Origin: Ptiloglossa arizonensis
Taxonomy: Eukaryota > Arthropoda > Insecta > Hymenoptera > Colletidae
Reading direction: 5' to 3'
NCBI RefSeq assembly: GCF_051014685.1
Contig: NC_135048.1
Span: 26,802,543 to 26,866,542, forward strand
Length of the DNA: 64,000 bases
Numbering within the stretch: position 1 is the stretch's first letter; each line of letters begins with the position of its first letter. Below the pieces are notes generated by a model, which saw nothing but the letters and a program-made list of their open reading frames with translations, had not been told where the DNA came from and made no database searches. Both the position numbers and the translations under genes were made by a program. Below are positions 32,271-43,060 of the stretch, one piece after another.

Positions 32271-33589
32271 CGTTCTGCGCGGCGCGATTACTCGTGGAAA
32301 ACGCGCGTTAGTTTAAAGTCACTTAGAATCCTGGAAAGAGCACCAGCACGGTAGAAACAACTCGCGCACGCGAAAAGGTAGGCGGTATACCCAGCCCGAA
32401 GACCGCCGTGGTACGAGACAAAACCGCACTACTGTAAATGGTAGCAGCCTGCAATCATCATATTTCTTGATGATGGTCGGGTCCGGTCTGCTACGTACGT
32501 ACGTATACACGCGAGGGGACAGGGAGGATACCAGTCTCGGGTCCCCTCGGTTGGAGAACCGCGAGCCGGTAGAACCGCAAAACCGTTCTGTTCCTTATTG
32601 CCACGGCCTCCGTGCTTCTTCTCTCCTCCTCCTCCTCCTCCTCCACCACCGCCTTGGCGTCGCGGTGCACTCGGTCCGGGGCTGGGAGTGATTGAGACCG
32701 CAGAACGCTTAAGATACGCTCGTGCAACGGCGTGTATACGAAACAGCTGGTCGACTTTCAGTCTGATTTCTCCATTGACCCCGACGTGATAGGCGTTTGA
32801 ACCGAGCGATTCGGTCGGGAGACGCGTGCGCTCGTGAAAATCATCGCGAGCCTTCCTCGCGGTAGAGTCGCTCTACGGATGACGTTGGAAAGAGGTGAGC
32901 GTTGTTCAGAGTCACCTGTCGATCGTGTCGTCGAGGTCTCGAACATCGTGAGAGTGAAACAGAGAGAGAAAGACACTTGTGTCTTTCTGGCATTGAAATC
33001 ACCGATCGATCCCACGGACGGTCTAGCGATATTAGTGGTATTGATTCTTAACGGTAGTGGAGGTTATCTGTTTCTCTACTTTATTGTATTTTATGGTATT
33101 ACGTACCATCGTAAGTCTCATTACTTGGTTCGTTCAATTGAATCGGTGTTATCTATTACCGGGTTAAGCCGTAGTGAAAGTTATTCGGTTCGTTTTGAAT
33201 GAATTATCGCAAAAGTCAAGCAGTCCTGTATACTTGTACAGCGACAGACGTATTGCCGGCATTGAAGTCACCGGGAAAAATAATACCACTCGGATTCTCG
33301 TCAGACGTTGTTAAATCACGGAGGACGGTCGATCGATCTAAATTCATCGATTTTGTATAAATCGCGCGGCAACGTTCACGTGCGCTGGTTGTTGGTTAGA
33401 AGGTGGAACGCGTCGTTGAAATCACCTGTCGATTATGTCTTCAGGGTCTCGATTTAACATCGTGAGAAACGGGGTCTCGGGCCAGCGAAGAGAAAACACG
33501 TGTTTCCCTGGCATCGAAATCACCGATCGATCCTCCGAGAGGCGTATCGAGCATTTCTGTGGCAAGAGTTCTCCTCCGATCGATGGAAA
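32271..33589. other. Centre of the inverted-array pair: CpG-rich with an internal 150-bp duplication
   Basis: Unique GC-rich sequence with a CTC triplet run at 32618-32645. A segment at about 32899-33040 (GTCACCTGTCGATCGTGTCG, CTCGAACATCGTGAGAGTGA, GGCATTGAAATCACCGATCG) is repeated with changes at about 33411-33565. Frame 32834-33202 (122 codons) lies across the first copy and has a hydrophobic stretch (LAILVVLILNGSGGYLFLYF), but no other protein-like feature and no family resemblance. Not called as a gene. Confidence 0.5.
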
Positions 33590-33970
33590 AACGTAAGTAT
33601 ACTCGAAGTTCGAGTTATTTATTACACGGTTCGGTAAGTAGAAATTAATGTTATTTATCACTCGGCTCGCTAAGCTGAAGTTAAAGTTATCTATTACTCG
33701 GTTCATTAGACCGAAGTGAAAGTTATCTACTACTCGGTTCGTTAAATTGAAGTTAACATTACCTATTATTCAGTTCATTAAACCGAAGTTGAAGTTATCT
33801 ATTACTCGATCCATCGCACCGAAGTTAGAGTTATCTGTTTTATAGTTATCCTCTTTATCGCTCAATTCGTTAGACCGAATTGAAAATTATCTATTACTCG
33901 GTTCGTTAAGCCGAAGTTAAAGTGACCATTACTCGGTTCATTGAATTCAAGTTATCGATAATTATCGCGA
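33590..33970. repeat. Short tandem repeats, unit about 38 bp, about 9 copies
   Basis: GTTATCTATTACTCGGTTCR type words (R = A or G), followed by TTA(A/G)(A/G)CCGAAGT(T/G)AAA, recur about every 35-40 bp from 33605 to 33960, with an isolated earlier relative near 33148. The copies vary considerably. Confidence 0.85.
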
Positions 33971-34444
33971 GGGTTTGAAAGCTCTTTAGACTTGGCAGGT
34001 GACACTTTTATTACGCGTTGTTGATTACGGAAGACAATCGTAAGCTCTCCGATTTTATACAAATCTCGCAGCAACGTTCACGCGCGTACATGTATCGTTA
34101 AATCTCAGGGATTCTCATTATTTAGACTCTCATTAAACATTGTTAAATTACAGAAAATGATCATCGTAAGCTTCAACTTTAATCACAGAAGACAGTAACT
34201 TCGATTTTACACGAATCTCGTAGCGACGTCCACGCGTGTACAAGTATCGTTAAATTTTAAGGATTCTCATTATTTAGCATTGTTATTAAGCGTTGTTAAA
34301 TTACAGAAGAAAATGCAGAAGGTATGTTCTTCGATTTCTTACAAATCTCGCTACGTTTACGCACCGAATATCGTTAAATCTCGAATGTTTCTCGTTTAAA
34401 TTGTTTTTAATCGAATAATTATGCAACACTTTCGTGAGAACGAT
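33971..34444. repeat. Diverged tandem repeats of about 125-150 bp, about 3 copies
   Basis: GCAACGTTCACGCGCGTACA near 34071, GCGACGTCCACGCGTGTACA near 34221 and GCTACGTTTACGCACCG near 34350 are each followed by ATCGTTAAAT and, in the first two, by GGATTCTCATTATTTAG and then GTTGTTAAATTACAGAA. A fourth relative (GACGTTGTTAAATCACGGAG, CGGCAACGTTCACGTGCG) lies at about 33300-33390, on the other side of the 38-bp repeats. Confidence 0.8.
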
Positions 34445-35312
34445 CCCTGACGAACGTTTCAATGTTTCCAGGGGAAGTACCGAGGAATTTTTTCGATCAG
34501 TACCGATGTCGTCATTGATTCGAGTCTTTTCGAGAAGTTTGACCATGTTGGATCTGGATTGACCAAGGATTCTTCGATGTATCAGGATTTTAGGTTACTG
34601 TAGGTAAAGATTCTTACATTAGTTTGGATATTTTCGATACGTTGGGTGTTTTAGAGAAGTTTGACAATGTTGGTCTTGGCTTGACCAAGAATTCTTCGAA
34701 GTATCAACACTTTAGGTCATTGTAGGCAAAGATTCTTGCATTAATCTGAGTATTCGAGAAATATTCTCGATACTTTGGGTGTTTCAGAGAAGTTTGACAA
34801 TGTTGGATCTGAATTGATCAAGGATTATTCGATGTATCAGCACTTTAGGTCATTGTAGACGAAGATTCTTACAATAGTTTGGAAATTCTCGACACTTTGT
34901 ACGTTTCAGAAAAGATTGATAACGTTGGCCTTGGTTTGACCAAAGATTCTTCGAAGTATCAGAACTTCAGATCATTATAGGCAAAGATTCTTGCATGAAT
35001 CTGAACATTCTCGACACTTTGTGCGTATCAGAGAAGTTTGACAACGTTGACCTTAGATTGACCAAAGATTCTTCGAAGTATCAATACTTCAGGTCATTGT
35101 AGACAAAGATTCTTCCATTAATCTGAACATTCTCAACACTTCGTGCGTTTCAGAGAAGTTTGACAACGTTGGCCTTGGCTTGACCAAAGATTCTTCGAAT
35201 TATCAACACTTCAGGTCATTATAGTCAAAGATTCTTGCATGAATCCGAATATTCTCGACACTTTGTGCGTTTCAGAGAAGTTTGACAATATTGGATCTGG
35301 ATTGATCAAGGA
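34445..35312 (-). repeat. Right arm of the inverted pair of tandem arrays, unit about 120 bp
   Basis: GAGAAGTTTGACAATGTTGG words or variants occur near 34532, 34651, 34788, 34913, 35033, 35156 and 35279, the reverse complement of the left-arm word. Units read GACCAAGGATTCTTCGA, AGGTCATTGTAGGCAAAGAT, TCTTGCATTAATCTGA and ATTCTCGATACTTTGGG. The inner end (34445-34535: AACGTTTCAATGTTTCCAGG, GGAAGTACCGAGGAATT, TTTCGATCAGTACCGATG) is the inverse of 32172-32270. The array ends abruptly against CpG-rich sequence at about 35312. Confidence 0.92.
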
Positions 35313-36999
35313 TTCCTCGAGGCATACTTACTTTCTTTCCCGCGGCTCGACCCCCGGAATCCGGTTGAATGGTTTGTAACCGTGCACGGAATTCCCGCCA
35401 TAAATCAGATGTTGAGAAACGAAAGAAATGCGGCCCGCCGTTGTTCGTAGCCCCCGGTGGCCCGTGTAGTATTTCGCGAATTGCGAATGCTGGCAGTATT
35501 TCGTGGGAGTTTCACCCTCTGCGTCTCCCCCTCGCGGCCCAGAAGCCCCTTGTCGCTTGGAGAAACGTAACGCAAAGAATCGGGAACTTGCGAGGGACCC
35601 CGAGGACCACCTCGCGGCTACAAATTGCATTGTTCGGTCGTGTTAGCGGCGACTGTGCGCGTACTTAATGGTATTCCCTCTCGGTTCCTTCGCGGAGATA
35701 CGCTATGGTTCCCCGTGCGTTCTGTCAACGGTGGGTTACGCGATCGTTACGAATTTTGCGAAAACAATCGTTCGCGATTTCGTCGCGAGGCATCCGGTTC
35801 TACGATTTCGATGTTTGTTTTCTCCACGTAAATCGTAAGGTTCCGGATCCTCCGAGTGCACGATCCGAATTGCTGCCTCTTCACTTGGAGTAATGTTCAA
35901 TGTTTAAATATTTTTCTTTCTCTACACCTTTACGTTTCTACGTCTCTGCGAATGGTAACTTAATAGTAGGGTCTTTTATAGGATTCTGAAGGTTCTCCTG
36001 TCCAATGATGGTCAAACTTTATGTCAGTTGTCTTGCTATATACTAAAAGTTATGCAAAGTTTCACAAAGATGGTTCGTGTGTAATAGTTCCTATCTGTCG
36101 GTGGTTATTATAGTATTAGAACTTAAACTGAAATATATAAAATTAAATTGTTTAACTTGGATGAATTTTTTCTTTAAAATATCACCGTTTAAAGATTGAT
36201 AATTTGCTTTGAGTTCCCTTTGATTATTCGAAACATTTGCAAAGTCGCTGGTATTCTCGGAAATGACGTTTCGATTGCAGGAATCGAGTTCTCGGGTCGA
36301 AAAACGGATTCGAGTTGCGTTGAAACGTGTGGAGAACTTCCGGTATTTTCCATTCGCAGAATTTCTTGAATATAACGTTGCGATACCAAAAATCTGCGAC
36401 ATTTAAAAAGTAGTAAAAGAAGGGAGTAACGAGAAGAATAAGACGGAGTTCGCTCAACTTCGAGTAACTTTTTTTTATAAAAATATGTTACTTTAAAATA
36501 TGGTTCTCCAGATTGACGTGTAACCCACCAAAGATACATAACATCATCCTCAACGATCCTTCAGGTCCATGAACAACCGAAAATATTCGAAAGTGAACAC
36601 GCATGACTTCCATCGTTCGATAAGATCAATTCTCAGCCCCCCATGAAACTAAAATATATCTTCCCTAATCACCATAACGTACATCTATTCCCAATTGAAC
36701 TTGGACCCCCTTTAACCCATCTCAAGAATACATCTTCCTAATTCCTAAGAAAAAATTCATTTCCCCGAAAGATATCCAGAAAATGTTCACAACCGAAAAA
36801 AGGGGAGTCGACGAGATCCACGAGCAACTCGATTTTCGGACAGAGGGCACGCGCAGCTCCCGAAGACTTCCGTGTTCCGGATTAATCCAGTGTGAGGACC
36901 ACCAAGCACTCCGATAAGACCGACACATAATCCAAACACCAGGATCACCGATAATCAAGAACCATGTATATAAACCATCGTTTATAGAATCTCCGTAAT
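35313..36999. other. Unique sequence: CpG-rich to 35890, then AT-rich
   Basis: The first part is GC-rich and non-repetitive (CGCCATAAATCAGATGTTGA near 35397, CGTACTTAATGGTATTCC near 35661). Overlapping frames 35369-35668, 35625-35831 and 35328-35630 (minus) show no domain. From 35900 to 37000 the sequence is moderately AT-rich with no repeat and no recognised gene. The minus frames at 36091-36539 overlap one another in three frames and are unremarkable. Confidence 0.45.
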
Positions 37000-37115
37000 A
37001 AGAATCTTCACCTACAGTAATCTAAAATCCTGATATTTCAAAGAATCCTTGGTCAATCCAGATCCAACATGGTCAAACTTCTCGAAAAGACTCGAATCAC
37101 CGAGGACATCGGAAC
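37000..37115 (+). repeat. Solitary unit of the 120-bp repeat family
   Basis: AGAATCTTCACCTACAGTAA, TCTAAAATCCTGATATTTC, AAGAATCCTTGGTCAATCC, AACATGGTCAAACTTCTCGA, AAAGACTCGAATCACCGAGG, ACATCGGAAC. It matches the left-arm orientation and includes the same end sequence (CTTCTCGAAAAGAC.CGAA.CACCGAGGAC) that marks the inner border of the inverted pair. A single unit 1.7 kb outside the pair. Confidence 0.9.
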
Positions 37116-38735
37116 AAAGATTCATTCGTTGTGCCACCTTACTTAAGTCTAAATCGTTGCTCGTCACCTGACGCGTACTCATACCGGTAAATTACATCAG
37201 TATATTCTCTACGATGATATTACGCTAAATGGTAACTCTCTGCGGAGACTTTCGTTAAAACGGTAACTCTTCACAGAGACTAAACGGTAACTTTCGTTGA
37301 TCACCTCCTATTTCTACAAAGTAGGAAACAAGTCAAGTTACCATTACCTTAATATTTGCTTACACGAATCGTGAGTCAAAGACTTCAAACTATAATATTT
37401 TTGTTTCGTGATCCGATACGGTCCCGTGACACCGTAGTACCCCCTTCGAGGGGTCCCGATCGGAACAATCGAGCGCGATCGGTGACGAAATAAAGCGGGA
37501 GATTTACGTGGCGCTGTTGTCCGGAACGAGGCCGGTCTTTAATCAGGGCAAAGCAGAGTAGTGGTCCCCTCTTTCTCCCCCGATAGGGCCCCCCCGATGG
37601 TACCACGCGGGCGAGAAACCCGGTGCCGAGCTCCCATGCGTCATTGGATTAAGATTGTAACCAAATTATTCATCCGGTAGACGTCGCGCGCGTAAGATAG
37701 CAACACGAGCGGGAGCGCAGGTACCGCGCGAAGGCGTTGCTTCGCGGGTAAGCGATAGCACCGGCTGATATATGGGGACCACACAAACCGCGTAACGGGA
37801 ACTTAAATCAGAATTAATAGCGCCCTACGTGGGACGTTTTCAGACCTTCGCGGTGTCCACTCGGGGAGGAGTCGCGCGCGATAAGGGGATAGATTGAAAA
37901 AATGAGCGAATAGTGGTGGAGGGGAGGTGATAGAGAGACAGAGAGAGAGAGAGAGAGAAGGAAAGAAGAGGACGCGGGCGTGAATCGGAAATCCAACGGA
38001 TTACAAGCGCTCGTTCGCGCGTGCTAATCCTCCCCGTCGAGTAGCATTTTCGCTTCCTCGCCGCTCGATGATTTAACGCTCCGACTCGCGGATCCCACGA
38101 TTCGGTGATCGAACGATTGAATTTTTCCACGCGATCGATTAACGCCACCGAGGTGGAAGATTACGAAACGGAGGATGAAATCTTGGTCACCGAAGATCAT
38201 GGACTGCGATGAAACGATGATTATGGAGAACCTCCACTGGACACGGTGGAGGGGAAAGTTATAAGTTGAAGAGAAGTCACGTGACGGAAGCTGGAGGATG
38301 TACCCTGTGAAGAAAAATGGCGATTTTACAGCGATACGATGGTATGGCGAATGACTTCTTGGTAGAGGATTCGGGTAAATGGGATGTAATCAATTTTGAA
38401 TATTTGTGATTTGTTATTTTTCATGCGTGCTTTGAATAATTACTTTGGAAGGATCGGTGAAAGACTTGTGAAGGTTTTCGTGCGTGTGCGTGTGTGTGCG
38501 TGTGTGTGTATTGTCTGTGGTATACTAGTTACGTACGTGGGATGGCATTGTCCTCTTACGGTACTGTGGTGCCTCGGATTATTATCAATACGCGGAGCAC
38601 GAGTAGAGAATTTTTTGTTGGAACCTTCCTTTAAGGTATAAGGTATCATAAAGATGGTCGACGAGTATCTTCAACTAGTGGACAGTTGCTATTGCATCTA
38701 TCACGCATGTTTCTTGGTTTTGAGTTCGTTTCTGG
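37116..38735. other. Unique sequence with a CpG-rich core and two microsatellites
   Basis: AT-rich to 37400 (two related pieces, GGTAACTCTCTGCGGAGACT and GGTAACTCTTCACAGAGACT, near 37231 and 37262), then CpG-rich to about 38160 with GACGTCGCGCGCGTAAG near 37680. A GA run lies at 37931-37960 and a GT/GC run at 38481-38512. Frames 37840-38148 (minus) and 38396-38641 (plus) contain these runs (SLSLSLSL, RVRVCACVC) and are not protein-like elsewhere. Confidence 0.45.
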
Positions 38736-39170
38736 GATAGACCAAGTGGACCTGTAATGTTAACATTAAAAGGTAATATCAGTATTAAGAGTGACACTAA
38801 TAATAATAGTATTGGACGAATATTTTTGAGTCTACGGATTCGTATAAATTCACCATAGAATTTTTAAGTGACCAATTGGGGCAAGGATGTTTTAAGAAAA
38901 TAAAATGATCAGAGAGCTGAATATTTCTACGTAGAATGGTACCAGAATGGTACCACTGGGATAGACCAAGTGGACCTGTAATGTTAAAATTAAAAAGTAA
39001 TATCAGTATTAAGAGTAACACTAATAATAATAGTATTGGACGAATATTTTTGAGTCTTCTCATAAATTCACCATAGAATTTTTAAGTGACCAATTGGGCA
39101 AGGATGTTTTAAGAAAATGAAATAGTCAGAGAACTGAATATTTCTACGTAGAATGGTACCAGAATCTCGA
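38736..39170. repeat. Two-copy tandem repeat, about 215 bp
   Basis: GGGATAGACCAAGTGGACCT starts at 38736 and again at about 38958. Both continue with GTAATGTTAA, GTAATATCAGTATTAAGAGT, ACACTAATAATAATAGTATT, GGACGAATATTTTTGAGTCT, TTTAAGTGACCAATTGG and TTTCTACGTAGAATGGTACC. Identity is high. The second copy lacks about 12 bp after GAGTCT. GAATGGTACC is itself doubled at the junction. Confidence 0.95.
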
Positions 39171-40089
39171 CTCCGAGAATAATACTTAGGCACCTCCCTT
39201 GCGAAGAAGTAATATATAGATGGTATATAAGACAAGAAGAGAGGAGAGTTTCTATCGAAAAGACTACCATAATCTTGATCGAAGACGGACCACAACCGTG
39301 CTCTGCATTGGGTGGGTCTTCGACCTAATAAGATGGAAAGGGGCCAGTCGGAGGATTCACGTCAACCTCGCTGAGGATTTTGTGCATACATTGTCCGTGT
39401 AATCCCTTCGAAGGGACAGAGCCAGGAACTCGAATGTATAATTACCGACAGGGAACTGAAAAGATCCGAGAAGATCGATAAGGAAAAAATTTAAATGGGA
39501 GCACTGTTGTTCCGTTGTCCGATCGTTTTTAAGGAGTGCCTCTCGACGATCACTACTGTCTAGCATTCTGAGCTATATGCTTAAAATTATTGGACAACAA
39601 TCTATACTCTTGTTGAGAGACCTCTGACAAAGTTGGAGCACCATAAAAACTTTTCCAACAAATTTGAAGAAGTATATATATACCTTTGCTAAAAATGACC
39701 ACTCCTTTAGAATTGCCAGAAGAGAAACTGATGATTTCAGGTACCCTGAAACTATTTATTCTCTTATAATACCTATTCTGTACCGATAGCGACAACTATT
39801 ACCTATGTTTCTTCAGAATTGATGAACAGAGCAATAATCCATACTCTCGTTTAAATTTCTTTTCTAACACTCACTTGGGACCTAGCAACAGTGATCGTCA
39901 AGACTACAGGAATATCTCCGTGTCAGATTACCTGAGAAGCTTTCATCAGTTCCTTCTCTATCAATTTCGAACGATTGTAAATAATCATTGTCAAGGGTAC
40001 AGAAATATACCCTTGTGTCAAGGTACCTAAACAAAAATTATCGTTACAGTTTCTTCTCCATCAATGTTGAAGTATAAACAGTGATCAAA
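39171..40089. other. Unique to weakly repetitive sequence
   Basis: A TATATAAG word at 39223 and no gene. Between 39560 and 40090 words such as CCTTCTCTATCAAT and TCTTCTCCATCAAT, AAATATACCCTTGTGTCAAG, and GTGATCGTCAAGACTACAGG hint at very old repeats of about 110-130 bp leading into the following array, but I cannot align whole units with confidence. Confidence 0.4.
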
Positions 40090-41190
40090 ATCTCAGAGCA
40101 CATGTGCTAACTACCCTTCTTTAAATTTCTCAGAAATACCCAAACGCACAAAAAAATATCCAATTCTTAAAAAAGAGTTCCACGATAATTTCAAAGTACC
40201 CCTGATCACAGATATCCCCATTCCCTGATAAAAATCTCAGAGCACATGTGCTAACTACCTTTCTTTAAAATTCTCAGAAACACAAAAAGACACTCAATTC
40301 TTAAAAAAGAGTTCCACGATAATTTCAAAGTACTTCTGATCAGAGACATCTCCGTTCCCTGATCAAAATCTCAGAGCACATGTGCTAACCACCCTTCTTT
40401 AAAATTTTCAGAAACACACAAACGCACACAAAAAAAATACTCAATTCTAAAAAAAGAGTTCCACAATAATTTCACAGTACCCCTGATCACAGACATCCCC
40501 ATTCCCTGATCAAAATCTCTGAACACATGTGCTAACTACCCTTCTTTAAAATTTTCAGAAACACAAAAAAAAATACCCAATTCTTAAAAAAGAGTTCCAC
40601 GATAATTTCAAAGTACCCCTGATCACAGACATCCCCATTTCCCGATCAAAATCTCTGAACACATGTGCTAACTACCCTTCTTTAAAATTTTCAGAAACAC
40701 ACAAACGCACACAAAAAGAAATACTCAATTCTAAAAAAAGAGTTCCACAATAATTTCACAGTACCTCTGATCACAGACATCCCCATTCCCTGATCAAAAT
40801 CTCAGAGCACATGTGCTAACTACCCTTCTTTAAAATTTTCAGAAACACAAAAAAAAATACCCAATTCTTAAAAAAGAGTTCCACGATAATTTCACAATAC
40901 CCCTGATCACAGATATCCCCATTCCCTGATCAGAATCTCTGAACACATGTGCTAACTACCCTTCCTTAAAATTCTTAGAAACACACAAAAAAAAGACACC
41001 CAATTCTTAAAAAAGAGTTCCACGATAATTTCAAAGTACCCCTGACCACAGACATCCCCATTTCCCGATCAAAATCTCAGAACACACGTGCTAACTAACC
41101 GTTTTGTTAATTCTTAGAAACACCCAATTCTTAAAAAAGAGTTCCACAATAATTTCAAAGTACCCCTAATCACAGACATCCCCATTCCCC
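40090..41190. repeat. Tandem array, unit about 140 bp, 8 copies, A-B dimeric order
   Basis: The palindromic word AGCACATGTGCT (or AACACATGTGCT) recurs near 40097, 40238, 40377, 40522, 40658, 40807, 40942 and (as AACACACGTGCT) 41081. Units contain ACTACCCTTCTTTAAAATTT, AAAGAGTTCCAC(A/G)ATAATTT and CTGATCACAGACATCCCCAT. Units starting near 40377 and 40658 share ACACACAAACGCACAC, ACTCAATTCTAAAAAAAG and CACAATAATTTCACAG. Those near 40522 and 40807 share ACACAAAAAAAAATACCC, AATTCTTAAAAAAGAG and CACGATAATTTCA. The period of the pair is about 285 bp. Confidence 0.95.
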
Positions 41191-41984
41191 GTATAATTAT
41201 CAACGCTGCTCGAACATTTCCAGAAAAGAAATGGTAACGAGTTTCCTCGTTGCTTGGACTTTCCCAGAGCTTTCCCAAGCACTCGAACAAAGAGCACACG
41301 CGATCTCGGAACGAGTACGCGCACAGAGAGAGAAAGAGAAAGAAAGAGAGAGAGAGAGACTGAGCCACGAAGGAAAAACGAGGCACAGAAAGCCAGACGG
41401 GGTCTCGAGAAAGAGACGAGGAAGAAGGAAGTGGAGCCCGGCGAGTTCCGTGGAGTGCGGCGAGAGAGATTTTCTCGTGCGCGGCGAACGTAAACCGATC
41501 CGCTCGAGATGGGAGCAAATGACAACGCGTGCTTTGCATGTCGAGGGCCCTTCTAGCGGATACCGCGAGTAAATAAGGCGGAATCTGCACGTCGCATTGT
41601 TTGACTTTCCGGACGGGCGTCTAGGGCGACGACGGTAAAGGGGCCGACTCGCCGCGCACGACAAGACCGCGAACAGAGACGATCCCCGCTGATTTGCCAG
41701 AACCCTTCTTGGAAAAGTCGGTAGGCAAGCGTCGCTTCCACGGACGAGTTACCGTTAGGGGCGACGAACAAAAGCGTAGGAGAGGGGAGGTGAGGGGGAA
41801 GACTCTGTGTCTTTACTCTCTCTATCTCTCTCTCTGGCTTGTTTCAGCGGCGATTAATCTTTAATCAATCTTGGAATTCCGGAGTCGGTCGCTCGGTTTA
41901 TTCGTGGACGATCCGGGAAGGTATCTATGTTGGGTCCTACGCGGAGACTTGACAAGCTTCTTCGGTGTAGACGGGTGTATCTTA
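41191..41984. other. CpG-rich block with GA and CT microsatellites
   Basis: A GA/GAAA tract lies at about 41323-41360 and a CT tract at about 41812-41834. Frames of 113-158 codons overlap on both strands (41114-41590, 41166-41525, 41200-41664 minus; 41231-41572 plus), all including the GA tract (SLSFFLFLSL on the minus strand). None is recognisable. A Ser/Leu-rich stretch of this kind should not be read as a signal peptide. Confidence 0.45.
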
Positions 41985-43060
41985 ACACGTGGGGAATGTA
42001 ATTTGCGTCTCGGTTCCTTTGGAACATTGACGTTTACCTTGACTGATTCGTACTTTCGATATTGTCTAGGTTTCGAGTATATATATAGTGTAACACGTGG
42101 GACTTCAAATTGGAGGGATATACTTTAGGTTTTTGTTTCTTTGGAATATTGATGTTGACCTAACCTAACTCACACTTTCAATATTGCGAGGGTTTCAATT
42201 ATCTACCTATCGCAACACGTGGGACTTCAAATTGGAGAGATATACTTTAGTTTTTAGTTTATTTGGAATATTGATGTTGACCTAACCTAACTCACACTTT
42301 CAATATTGCGAGGGTTTCAATTATCTACATGTCGCAACACGTGGGACTTCAAATTGGAGAGATATATTTTAGTTTTTTGTTTGTTTGCAATGTCGACGTT
42401 GACCTAACCTAACTCACGCTTTCGATATTGTCTAGGCTTCGATTATGTACATAATGTAACACGTGGGACTTCGAAGTGGAGAATGTACTTTAGTTTTGTG
42501 TTTATTTGGAATATTGACTTACACTTTCGATATTGTTTAGGTTTCGATTATCTACATAGTGTAACACGTGGGACTTCAGAGTGGAGAATGTACTTTAGTT
42601 TTGTGTTTATTTGAAACATTGACGTTGATCTAACCTAACTCGATTATCTACATAGTATAACATGTGGAACTTCTAAGTGGAAGATGCACTTTAGTTTTGT
42701 GTTTCTTTATAATGTAGATGTTGTCCTAACCTAACTTACACTTTCGATATTGTTTAGGTTTTGATTACCTACTATACATATCGCAACACACGAGACTTTA
42801 GAGTGAAGGATACACTTTAGTTTTGTGTTTATTTGCAACATTGTCGTTGACCTAACTTAAGTAACACTTTCGATACTATCTAGGTTCCGATTATCTACAT
42901 ATCACTATACATCAGACTTCAAAATAGAAGATATACTTTAATTTTGTGTTCATTTGTAATATTGACGTTGACCTAACCTAATTCACACTTTCGATATTGT
43001 GGGGATTTCAATTATCTACATATCGCAACACCTGGTACTTTAAAGCGGAGAATATATTTA
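41985..43060. repeat. Tandem array, unit about 120 bp, about 9 copies, each early unit with CACGTG
   Basis: AACACGTGGGACTTC recurs with CACGTG at 41986, 42094, 42216, 42338, 42460 and 42565; later units have decayed forms (ACATGTGGAACTTC, ACACACGAGACTTT). Units also contain ATACTTTAGTTTT, TTTATTTGGAATATTGA, GTTGACCTAACCTAACTCAC and CTTTCGATATTGT. The CCTAACCTAAC word matches two turns of the common insect telomere repeat, but only as a dimer. The array decays towards 43060. Confidence 0.93.

Noticed and set aside
42140..42420. Interstitial telomere repeat tract (CCTAACCTAAC words)
   Set aside because: Only dimers of the TTAGG-type unit occur, once per 120-bp satellite unit. There is no continuous telomeric tract.
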